A stretch of 11,906 bases of DNA from an uncultured Roseburia sp. GTDB taxonomy: Bacteria > Bacillota > Clostridia > Lachnospirales > Lachnospiraceae. This document shows, piece by piece, positions 6,361 through 11,906 of this stretch (position 1 is its first letter; every line of letters starts with the position of its first letter). The notes below the pieces were generated by a model, which saw nothing but the letters and a program-made list of their open reading frames with translations, was not told the origin of the DNA and made no database searches. Both the position numbers and the translations under genes were made by a program. The stretch is from assembly GCA_900550935.1 (NCBI GenBank), contig URUD01000065.1, forward strand, positions 1 through 11,906. The letters are read 5' to 3'.

Positions 6361-7335
6361 ATGACGGACAACAGGGAAATTCAGGTAACAGACATAAAAG
6401 GCATTTCCATCGGACATGCCAGTAATCAGGATGCAGGAACAGGCGTGACTGTTCTGTATTTTCCAAATGGTGCAAAGGCAGGCTGTGACATCAGCGGCGG
6501 CGGTCCTGCGTCCAGAGAAACACCACTGACAAGTCCTTTGACAGCAGATAACCCGATCAATGCGATCGTATTGTCAGGCGGTTCCGCCTATGGACTTGCA
6601 GCTTCAGATGGCGTTATGACCTGCCTGGAAGAGCACGGAATCGGATATCCGACAGGACTAGCGCTGGTTCCGCTTGTCTGTCAGTCCTGTATTTATGATC
6701 TGGGCTATAAAAGTGCAAAGATTAGGCCGGATGCAGCGATGGGAAGAGAAGCAACAGAAAATGCACTTGCCGGCTGTGATACAAGAATGGGAAATATTGG
6801 AGCAGGCTGCGGCGCAACGGTAGGCAAGCTGTATGGCATGGGACAGTCCACGAAAGCAGGGCTGGGACTGCATTGTATCCAGATTGGCAGTTTTCAGATC
6901 GGAGCGATCGTTGTTGTAAACGCAGCGGGAGATATTTATGAGGCCGGAACAGGAAAGAGATTGGCAGGGCTTCTGAGTGCAGACAGAAAACAGCCGCTTG
7001 ACAGTGTGGCCGAAATGTGCAAATGTCTGGTGCCACACGACCAGTTTACCGGAAACACTACGATTGGGGCAGTCTTTACAAATGCCGCTTTTTCCAAGGC
7101 TGAGCTGAATAAGATTGCAAGTATGACAAGAAATGCATATGCGAGAAGTATCAGTCCCGTTGGAACCATGGCGGACGGCGACAGCATTTATGCAGTTTCT
7201 ATTGGCTCAGAAAAGGTTGATATCAACGTCGCCGGAACACTTGCTGCTTCTGTTATGCAGGAAGCAATCAGAAAAGCTGTGGAAAGTGCCCGGATCCCGG
7301 AAGAAGAGTTTGTTGCTGCTGTGCAGAATCTGTAG
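6361..7335 (+). CDS. P1-family N-terminal-nucleophile aminopeptidase (DmpA/BapA/NylC-like)
   Basis: P1 enzymes are made as a single chain that cuts itself to expose a Ser or Thr nucleophile; members hydrolyse N-terminal amino acids, beta-peptides, D-amino acid amides or nylon oligomers. The chosen start is ATG 6361 (AAAGGAG at 6345-6351, 9-nt spacing), giving 324 residues; ATG 6340 lies before that ribosome binding site and has none of its own. Visible motifs are GISIGHA (14-20), GGGPASRET (46-54), VLSGGSAYGL (70-79), GNIGAGCGATVGK (144-156), and the processing site GNTTIGAV (231-238). There cleavage would fall between N232 and T233, as in NylC, making T233 the nucleophile, rather than the Ser of DmpA. 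Residues 262-274 (RSISPVGTMADGD) match the conserved tail. No signal peptide is present, so it is cytoplasmic. It follows an ECF vitamin transporter gene, which suggests it trims or salvages a related amide. Confidence 0.9.
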   Translation: MTDNREIQVTDIKGISIGHASNQDAGTGVTVLYFPNGAKAGCDISGGGPASRETPLTSPLTADNPINAIVLSGGSAYGLAASDGVMTCLEEHGIGYPTGLALVPLVCQSCIYDLGYKSAKIRPDAAMGREATENALAGCDTRMGNIGAGCGATVGKLYGMGQSTKAGLGLHCIQIGSFQIGAIVVVNAAGDIYEAGTGKRLAGLLSADRKQPLDSVAEMCKCLVPHDQFTGNTTIGAVFTNAAFSKAELNKIASMTRNAYARSISPVGTMADGDSIYAVSIGSEKVDINVAGTLAASVMQEAIRKAVESARIPEEEFVAAVQNL

Positions 7336-7427
7336 AAGGACGAGAGAGGACATTCTTAACAGTCGGTTATAAGAAATAGATATGGATTTTTAGTGGTTGG
7401 CATAAAAATTCGCCCGGAAGATAAAAA

Positions 7428-7574
7428 ATGTTGTATATGGACGAAACGAAATTTTCCTGTCGGATAAAACTTCATCCCAAGACGCATCATATATGTTATT
7501 TGGATGAAAAAACTGAGGAAATGAGACGGGATTTCAGGATATATTTGTTAGTTCAAGAAAAACAACATGAATAA
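7428..7574 (+). CDS. Doubtful 48-residue hypothetical protein
   Basis: An ATG at 7428 opens 48 codons ending at TAA 7572-7574. The product is hydrophilic (it includes MDETKFSCRIKLHPKTHH and ends LLVQEKQHE), with no signal peptide, membrane segment or family I recognise. GGAAG at about 8 nt upstream is a modest ribosome binding site, and no clear promoter is visible. It is more AT-rich than its neighbours and its stop touches an inverted repeat (7571-7596). It could be a real small gene, a remnant of transferred DNA or chance. Confidence 0.25.
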   Translation: MLYMDETKFSCRIKLHPKTHHICYLDEKTEEMRRDFRIYLLVQEKQHE

Positions 7575-7596
7575 TTCATACGAAATCATGAATTAT
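7571..7596. repeat. AT-rich inverted repeat
   Basis: ATAATTCAT (7571-7579) and ATGAATTAT (7588-7596) form a perfect 9-bp stem with an 8-nt loop. There is no T-run after it on the plus strand. It lies in the 414-bp gap between the peptidase and DegV genes, whose other contents are a looser repeat (TTCATCC at 7471-7477 with GGATGAA at 7502-7508), the doubtful ORF at 7428 and the long hairpin at 7638. Apart from these I see nothing in the gap. Confidence 0.5.
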
Positions 7597-7637
7597 CTGA
7601 TAAAAAGACGAAAAACATTTGAACAAGGAAAATTACA

Positions 7638-7675
7638 TTCGCCCTATAAGGACAGATTTGTTCTTATAGGGCGAA
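7638..7675. terminator. Long hairpin between convergent genes, probable bidirectional terminator
   Basis: TTCGCCCTATAAG (7638-7650) pairs perfectly with CTTATAGGGCGAA (7663-7675). The stem continues with one G-T wobble and three more pairs (ACA with TGT) to a GATT loop, 17 bp in all. T-rich bases flank it weakly on both sides (AATAATTT on the plus strand, TGTAATTTT on the minus strand). It lies 75 bp beyond the degV stop and about 300 bp beyond the peptidase stop, so it best serves the minus-strand operon. Confidence 0.65.
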
Positions 7676-7749
7676 AATAATTTACTGGTATTCTAGATTT
7701 CGTCTATATTGAAAGATTGCACCTATTTGGTATGAAAATTAGATAAAAT

Positions 7750-8637
7750 CTACTCTTCAAAATATTTCCGGAACTTTCCATTGTCCGCATCAAAGAAGCA
7801 GATACCTACAATACCACGGCCTGTGTGTGCACCGATCGCACAGCCGACAGTTGTGATCAGGTAATCCTTCGGACTACATTCCTTATTCAGAAGCTCTTTG
7901 ACGAAGCCGAGAGCAGCTTCATCCTCACCGTGACAGACCGCGATCGTCTGCTTTGACGGATCGTAAGCATTTTCCTTCACATATTCAACAAGTGCCTTAA
8001 AGGACTTTTTCTGCCCACGTACCTTCTGGATCACAGTCAGGGCACCGTTTTTGTCCACGATCAGGATTGGCTTGATATCCAGTGTTTCTCCGATTGTTCC
8101 TGAGAACTTGGATAATCTGCCGCCCTTGATCAGGTAGTTTAAAGTACGGACCGTAAATACGTGATGGATATGATCGATAAAATAATCTGCGGCTTCGATG
8201 ATTTCTTCCTTGGAAGCACCCTTTTCCAGCATGGTAACAAGCTTGGAAACAAGGAGCCCGAAACCGATGGATGCACACTTGGAATCAATGATCGTCAGAT
8301 CAAAGTCCGGGTAGTTTTCCAGTACGTTGTTTCTGGCAATGTTTGCGGCATTAAAAGTACCGGCGATTCCTGTGGAGAAGCACAGATAAATGACATTGTC
8401 GCCTGCCTCTGCATAAGGTGTAAAGGCATTTTCAAACATTTCCGGATTGATATGATAGGTGCGGACATCACGATTCATGTCATCTAAAATGTCATAAAAC
8501 TCTTTTGTCTGGATCGTGGCACCGTCAAAATAGTCAACTTCATCAATAACGACCGGGGTCGGGATCACATGCAGATGATGTGCCTGTATATAATCTTTGG
8601 GCAGATCCGTAGCGGAATCAGTAATAATTTTCAGCAT
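7750..8637 (-). CDS. DegV-family (fatty-acid-binding, FakB-like) protein
   Basis: DegV proteins bind a fatty acid in a deep pocket; characterised FakB members present it to the kinase FakA for phosphorylation and entry into phospholipid synthesis. The 295 residues fit the usual size. Motifs are ITDSATDLP (5-13), CFSTGIAGTFNAA (86-98), IIDSKCASIGFG (116-127), YLIKGGRLSKFSG (168-180), LDIKPIL (186-192), KVRG (205-208) and GAHTGRGIVGI (269-279). The loop that commonly reads TSQPS reads TYHINPE (60-66) here, so ligand contacts may differ. The start has AGAGGT 7 nt upstream. It is the last gene of the minus-strand operon, 23 bp after pncB. No fakA-like gene is in the window. Confidence 0.92.
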   Translation of the reverse strand: MLKIITDSATDLPKDYIQAHHLHVIPTPVVIDEVDYFDGATIQTKEFYDILDDMNRDVRTYHINPEMFENAFTPYAEAGDNVIYLCFSTGIAGTFNAANIARNNVLENYPDFDLTIIDSKCASIGFGLLVSKLVTMLEKGASKEEIIEAADYFIDHIHHVFTVRTLNYLIKGGRLSKFSGTIGETLDIKPILIVDKNGALTVIQKVRGQKKSFKALVEYVKENAYDPSKQTIAVCHGEDEAALGFVKELLNKECSPKDYLITTVGCAIGAHTGRGIVGICFFDADNGKFRKYFEE

Positions 8638-8660
8638 AGCAGTTACCTCTTTCGTCTTAT

Positions 8661-10115
8661 TTATTCTGCACTCATCTGATCAAGGAGTGAAATCTTGATA
8701 TCATACAGCTTTGCGGAAAGATCCACATATACCTTATGCGGATTGACAAGTCTTCTTGTTTCCGGCCAGAGCGTTTCCAGCTCTTTCTTGCAGTAAGCCT
8801 GAATATCCATTACCTTTGGAGATTCATAAACACATTCGCCGTTTAAGAAAACCGGAACCATCAGCTCACGCAGCGTATAACTGCCTGCAGGAAGCTTTGT
8901 CTTTTTCCATGGCTCTAACGGATCAAATAAAAGCATTGGCTCATTTTCGTCAAATACTTCATCGGCAAGACAGATGAGATCTGCTTTGATTTTACCACTT
9001 TCTTTTTCATAAATCCGATAAATTTTCTTATTACCGGGATTTGTCACCTTTTCGGTATTTTCGGAAAGCTTGATCTTCGGAATGAAGTTACCGTCTTTTC
9101 CCATGACAGCTGCCAGTTTGTAAACACCGCCGAAGGACGGGCAGTCCTTGCTTGTGATCAGATGCGTACCAACACCCCAGGAGGTAATGGCTGCACCCTG
9201 TACCTTCAGGCTGTCGATCAGAAACTCATCCAGATCGTTGGAAGCGGAAATGATCGCATCCGGGAAACCGGCTTCATCCAGCATCTTACGGGCTTTTTTG
9301 GAAAGGTAAGCAAGATCACCGCTGTCGAGACGGATTCCGTATTTGGTAAGCGGAATACCAGCTTCTTTCATTTCCTGAAAGACGCGGATCGCATTCGGAA
9401 CGCCTGATTTTAACGTATCATAGGTATCTACCAGAAGCAGGCAGGCATTTGGATAAATATCCGCATATGCTTTGAAAGCCGTGTATTCGTCCGGGAAGCT
9501 CATGATCCAGCTATGTGCATGCGTTCCGCTGACCGGAACGTCAAAAAGCTGTCCTGCCAGTACGTTGGAAGTACCGACACAGCCACCGATCATGGCAGCT
9601 CTTGCACCGTAAGTACCTGCATCCGGACCCTGTGCACGGCGAAGCCCGAATTCCATGATTCCGTCTCCTCTGGCTGCGAAGCAGACGCGAGACGTCTTGG
9701 TTGCGATCAGACTCTGGTGGTTGATGATGTTCAGGATGGCAGTTTCTACAAGCTGTGCCTGCATGATCGGTGCAATGACTTTGATCATCGGTTCACGCGG
9801 AAACATGATGCTGCCTTCCGGAATCGCATAAATATCACCGGTAAATTTAAAATCCTTCAGATAGTCCAGAAAATCCTGCTGGAAAATGCAGAGGCCTGCA
9901 AGATAATCAATGTCCTGCTGTTCAAATTTCAACTCCTTGATATACTGGATGACCTGCTCAAGACCAGCCATGATGGAATAGCCGCTGTCCATAGGGTTGT
10001 TTCTGAAAAATGCATCAAAGATAACGGTTTCGTTACGATCCTTGTGTTTGAAGTAGCCCTGCATCATCGTCAATTCGTATAAATCGGTCAGAAGGGTCAA
10101 ATTTTGTCTGTCCAT
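8661..10115 (-). CDS. pncB: Nicotinate phosphoribosyltransferase
   Basis: This cytoplasmic enzyme joins nicotinate and PRPP, with ATP hydrolysis, to give nicotinate mononucleotide, the entry step of NAD salvage. It has 484 residues, typical of the long Firmicutes form. The N-terminal LTLLTDLYELTMMQGYF (7-22 region) is diagnostic; EFGLRRAQGPDAG (155-167), GTSNVLAG (181-188), GTHAHSW (197-203, containing the active-site His that is phosphorylated in the family), LLLVDTYDTL (226-235), GIRLDSGDL (260-268) and GVGTHLITS (314-322, PRPP phosphate region) follow in the expected order. AGGAGA lies 7 nt before the ATG. The gene lies 16 bp after the MFS gene and 23 bp before degV, so the three are surely co-transcribed from the promoter at 11445-11473. 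No NAD-repressor site could be recognised. Confidence 0.97.
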   Translation of the reverse strand: MDRQNLTLLTDLYELTMMQGYFKHKDRNETVIFDAFFRNNPMDSGYSIMAGLEQVIQYIKELKFEQQDIDYLAGLCIFQQDFLDYLKDFKFTGDIYAIPEGSIMFPREPMIKVIAPIMQAQLVETAILNIINHQSLIATKTSRVCFAARGDGIMEFGLRRAQGPDAGTYGARAAMIGGCVGTSNVLAGQLFDVPVSGTHAHSWIMSFPDEYTAFKAYADIYPNACLLLVDTYDTLKSGVPNAIRVFQEMKEAGIPLTKYGIRLDSGDLAYLSKKARKMLDEAGFPDAIISASNDLDEFLIDSLKVQGAAITSWGVGTHLITSKDCPSFGGVYKLAAVMGKDGNFIPKIKLSENTEKVTNPGNKKIYRIYEKESGKIKADLICLADEVFDENEPMLLFDPLEPWKKTKLPAGSYTLRELMVPVFLNGECVYESPKVMDIQAYCKKELETLWPETRRLVNPHKVYVDLSAKLYDIKISLLDQMSAE

Positions 10116-10131
10116 GTTATTTCTCCTCTGT

Positions 10132-11364
10132 TTAAGCTAATTTTTCTGATTTTCGGATCAGTATAAAACCGATCAAAAATAAGACGATCAGTGCAAGCAC
10201 ACCATAGCTGGAGCTATGGAAAATGAGAGCACACAGGGAAATGATCAGAGGTCCGAAGAAGTCTGCGAATTTCCCAAATATATCAAAAAATCCAAAATAC
10301 TCACTGGATTCTTTTTTGGGGATCAGCTTACCGAAGTAAGAACGGGAAAGAGCCTGAATACCACCCTGACACATACCGACGAGAACTGCAAGGATCCAGA
10401 AGTCGAGTGCACTGTCGAGCAGATAGCCATAAAAGCAGATGCCGCAGTAGATCAGAATAAATATCTTGATAATACGGATAGATCCAAAACGCTCGGCAAG
10501 CTTTCCGCTCCAGATCGCGCATGGAAAAGCAACGATCTGTGTCAGAAGAAGTGCCAGGATCATCTGGGTAGAGTCAATGCCTACCTCGCCGCCGTAGCTG
10601 GTTGCCATGGAGATGATCGTGTAGACACCGTCAATATAAAAGAAGTAGCCTAATATATAATAAAGAAGTCTTTTATTCTTTTTCAATTTCATAAAAGTAA
10701 CATATAACCTGCGGAAGCTGTGTTTGACGATATTTTTCTTCGGACGCAGGTAATGTGTCTGCTTCACATTTTTCAGAAGCGGTATCGCCAGTAAAAACCA
10801 CCATACGATCGTGATCACAAAGGAAATCTGTGTCGCAAGGAGTGTAGTCAGTCCGAACGGCTTTACAAGGATCAGGATAATGCCGGCGATAAACGGAATA
10901 CAGCTTCCGATGTATCCGAATGCATAACCGAAGGATGAAATCTGATCCATCCGTTCGTCCGTTGTGACATCGACCAGCATGGCATCATAGAAAACATTGC
11001 AGGCGGTATAACCGATCCGTGAGACAATGAAAAACAAAAGGAAGGTGATCCAGTTCGGCGCGATCGTAAAGGCGATACCACCGCCGATACCGATGGCAAG
11101 AAAGATCATGAAAATCCGTTTTTTCATATTCTGGTAATCTGCGAGTGCGCCAAGGATCGGAGAAAGCAGTGCCAGGATCAGAATGGCGATCGAGGTACAG
11201 GTTCCCCAGATGGAGGTTGCGTGTGTGGCACTGATACCTGCTTCCGTTGCCAGTGCGCGGAAATAGATCGGAATCGTGGCAGTCAGTGTCATGATAAATG
11301 CGGAATTTGCAACGTCATACAAAATCCAGCTTTTTTCCTCTTTTGTCATTTTCTGTTTTTCCAT
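10132..11364 (-). CDS. MFS transporter, UMF1 (Atg22-like/BtlA) family
   Basis: This 410-residue inner-membrane carrier has about 12 hydrophobic segments. The N-terminal WILYDVANSAF (13-23) and the later FYDAMLVDVTTDERMDQISSFGYAFGYIGS region (over about 30 residues, here abbreviated to its key FYDAML and FGYAFGYIGS parts) are hallmarks of the UMF1/Atg22-like branch of the major facilitator superfamily. The start is ATG at 11364, since AAAGGAG lies 5 nt upstream; the in-frame TTG at 11385 precedes that site and is rejected. It is the first gene of an operon with pncB and degV. The substrate is unknown: eukaryotic Atg22 exports amino acids from vacuoles, and the coupling to pncB suggests, but does not show, a pyridine or amino-acid-like compound. 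Confidence 0.9.
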   Translation of the reverse strand: MEKQKMTKEEKSWILYDVANSAFIMTLTATIPIYFRALATEAGISATHATSIWGTCTSIAILILALLSPILGALADYQNMKKRIFMIFLAIGIGGGIAFTIAPNWITFLLFFIVSRIGYTACNVFYDAMLVDVTTDERMDQISSFGYAFGYIGSCIPFIAGIILILVKPFGLTTLLATQISFVITIVWWFLLAIPLLKNVKQTHYLRPKKNIVKHSFRRLYVTFMKLKKNKRLLYYILGYFFYIDGVYTIISMATSYGGEVGIDSTQMILALLLTQIVAFPCAIWSGKLAERFGSIRIIKIFILIYCGICFYGYLLDSALDFWILAVLVGMCQGGIQALSRSYFGKLIPKKESSEYFGFFDIFGKFADFFGPLIISLCALIFHSSSYGVLALIVLFLIGFILIRKSEKLA

Positions 11365-11415
11365 GTGTTCTCCTTTATGTCGCAAGGCAACCTATAATGA
11401 AGCCCCGGCAAACGG

Positions 11416-11433
11416 TCACTGTCTTGTCAGTGA
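11416..11433 (-). promoter_or_regulatory. Inverted repeat in the 5' leader of the MFS-pncB-degV operon
   Basis: TCACTG (11416-11421) and CAGTGA (11428-11433) form a 6-bp palindrome with a 6-nt spacer just downstream of the predicted start site. It could be an operator for a repressor or an mRNA hairpin; no T-run follows. No regulator can be named. Confidence 0.35.
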
Positions 11434-11444
11434 TTATTAGATAA

Positions 11445-11473
11445 AGTGTATGCTTTTTTGGGCTTTCTGTCAA
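11445..11473 (-). promoter_or_regulatory. Promoter of the MFS-pncB-degV operon
   Basis: On the minus strand a perfect TTGACA (11468-11473) is 17 bp from TACACT (11445-11450), a 4/6 match to the -10. Transcription would begin near 11438, about 74 nt before the ATG at 11364. Confidence 0.6.
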
Positions 11474-11573
11474 TGAAATACGTCTCCGGGAGCACCTAAA
11501 ATTGTATCAGGTTTTAAGGACACACTTGTGCAACGGTACAAAAATCCATGTAAAAATTCCTGCGACAAATTTG

Positions 11574-11602
11574 TTGACAGCAAAAAGCAGGGATGTTAAA
11601 CT
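11574..11602 (+). promoter_or_regulatory. Promoter of fhs
   Basis: A perfect TTGACA (11574-11579) is 17 bp from TAAACT (11597-11602), preceded by TGT (11594-11596) as an extended -10. The start would be near 11609, giving a leader of about 240 nt before fhs. Confidence 0.65.
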
Positions 11603-11656
11603 CGCGACATAACGTATATGATATCGGAAGTAAAATCTTTCAGGTTAAGAAGACAG

Positions 11657-11826
11657 AGGCGTATCTGTATCAGAACATCTGATATGGATGCGCCTTTATG
11701 TATGTGATAGGAATTTCCCATCACATACATAAAGATGCTCCGCAGGATGCGCACTCGCGCGAAGAGGAAGTATGTCGCAAGCGACCGCGCTCGGCGCGAG
11801 AATGTGCTATGGCACATTCTTTATTT
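11657..11826 (+). promoter_or_regulatory. Highly structured fhs leader, candidate attenuator or dispersed repeat
   Basis: Nearly every base of this stretch can pair. Stem 1 joins 11657-11674 with 11678-11695: 18 bp around an ACA loop, with three G-U wobbles that work only in plus-strand RNA. Stem 2 joins 11694-11708 with 11720-11734: 15 perfect bp. Stem 3 joins 11749-11760 with 11794-11807: 12 bp with an AA bulge. Stem 4 joins 11799-11807 with 11812-11820 and is terminator-like. Stems 3 and 4 share 11799-11807 and exclude each other, as antiterminator and terminator would. Smaller hairpins, GTCGC (11774-11778) with GCGAC (11781-11785) and CGCGC (11786-11790) with GCGCG (11794-11798), compete further. 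I know no named RNA family that fits. The alternative is a palindromic repeat element inserted ahead of fhs. Confidence 0.5.
11799..11826 (+). terminator. Terminator-like hairpin just upstream of fhs
   Basis: AGAATGTGC (11799-11807) and GCACATTCT (11812-11820) form a perfect 9-bp stem with a TATG loop, followed by TTATTT. It lies 25 bp before the fhs start and downstream of the fhs promoter, so if it works as a terminator it must be conditional. The T-run is interrupted by one A, which lowers certainty. Confidence 0.5.
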
Positions 11827-11851
11827 AAAAACCATGCAAGGAGGGACGTCT

Positions 11852-11906
11852 ATGAAAACAGACATTGAAATCGCACAGGAAGCGCAGATGCTTCCCATCA
11901 CAGAGG
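11852..11906 (+). CDS. fhs: Formate-tetrahydrofolate ligase, N-terminal start only
   Basis: The enzyme makes 10-formyl-tetrahydrofolate from formate, ATP and THF, in one-carbon metabolism and, in acetogens, the methyl branch of the Wood-Ljungdahl pathway. Only 18 codons are in the window. They read MKTDIEIAQEAQMLPITE, which matches the characteristic FTHFS N-terminus (M-K-x-DIEIAQ-x-A-x-M-x-PI-x-E). A near-perfect Shine-Dalgarno AGGAGGG ends 7 nt before the ATG. The long structured leader upstream suggests regulated expression. The rest of the gene lies beyond the right edge, so length and active site cannot be checked. Confidence 0.88.
   Translation, partial: MKTDIEIAQEAQMLPITE

Noticed and set aside
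6340..7335. Start of the P1 peptidase at ATG 6340
   Set aside because: It precedes the AAAGGAG ribosome binding site, which is correctly spaced for ATG 6361, and the extra seven residues are not family-like.
11596..11817. Minus-strand frame of 73 codons across the fhs leader
   Set aside because: It is made from the palindromes of the leader, and the G-U wobbles and promoter point to the plus strand as the functional one. No ribosome binding site supports it convincingly.
11657..11820. CRISPR array suggested by the succession of palindromes
   Set aside because: The stems differ in sequence and length and there are no repeated units with regular spacers.
11609..11851. THF riboswitch or T-box ahead of fhs
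   Set aside because: I could not find the conserved THF core or the T-box AGGGTGGnACCGCG bulge sequence by eye, so no known class is assigned.

Overview
The window looks like a chromosomal segment from a spore-forming Clostridia, most likely a Lachnospiraceae member of the Blautia/Dorea/Ruminococcus type. This rests on a near-canonical SpoVT with a sigma-G-like promoter, a formate-tetrahydrofolate ligase start, a secreted nuclease of a type common in gut Clostridia, strong Firmicutes ribosome binding sites, TTG starts and moderate GC. No phage, insertion sequence, CRISPR array, tRNA or rRNA was recognised.

Left part (1-3378): the 3' part of a LacI-type repressor, closed by a hairpin terminator; an rsmH-like 16S rRNA methyltransferase with its own promoter and outside any cell-division cluster; then, convergent, an AI-2E/PerM family membrane protein whose promoter faces spoVT across a 247-bp divergent gap.

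Middle part (3379-7750): spoVT ends in a strong terminator and converges on a secreted DNA/RNA non-specific endonuclease with an Ig-like region and a small Cys/His C-terminal module. Divergent from it, a promoter at about 5294-5322 drives a roughly 320-nt leader ahead of an ECF transporter S component (pantothenate-like). This is followed, across 102 bp with two perfect hairpins, by a P1-family self-cleaving aminopeptidase. The ECF protein and the peptidase look co-transcribed and may handle one vitamin-related substrate. A 414-bp AT-rich gap then carries one doubtful 48-codon ORF and a long shared hairpin.

Right part (7750-11906): a minus-strand operon runs UMF1-type MFS transporter, then nicotinate phosphoribosyltransferase (pncB), then a DegV-family protein, with gaps of only 16 and 23 bp and a promoter at 11445-11473. 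Divergent from it, formate-tetrahydrofolate ligase (fhs) begins at 11852. It lies behind a roughly 240-nt leader that is almost entirely hairpins, including a terminator-like stem and a competing stem sharing one arm. That leader is the most interesting uncharacterised element here; the ECF leader is second.

All identifications come from reading motifs; no database or folding program was used.
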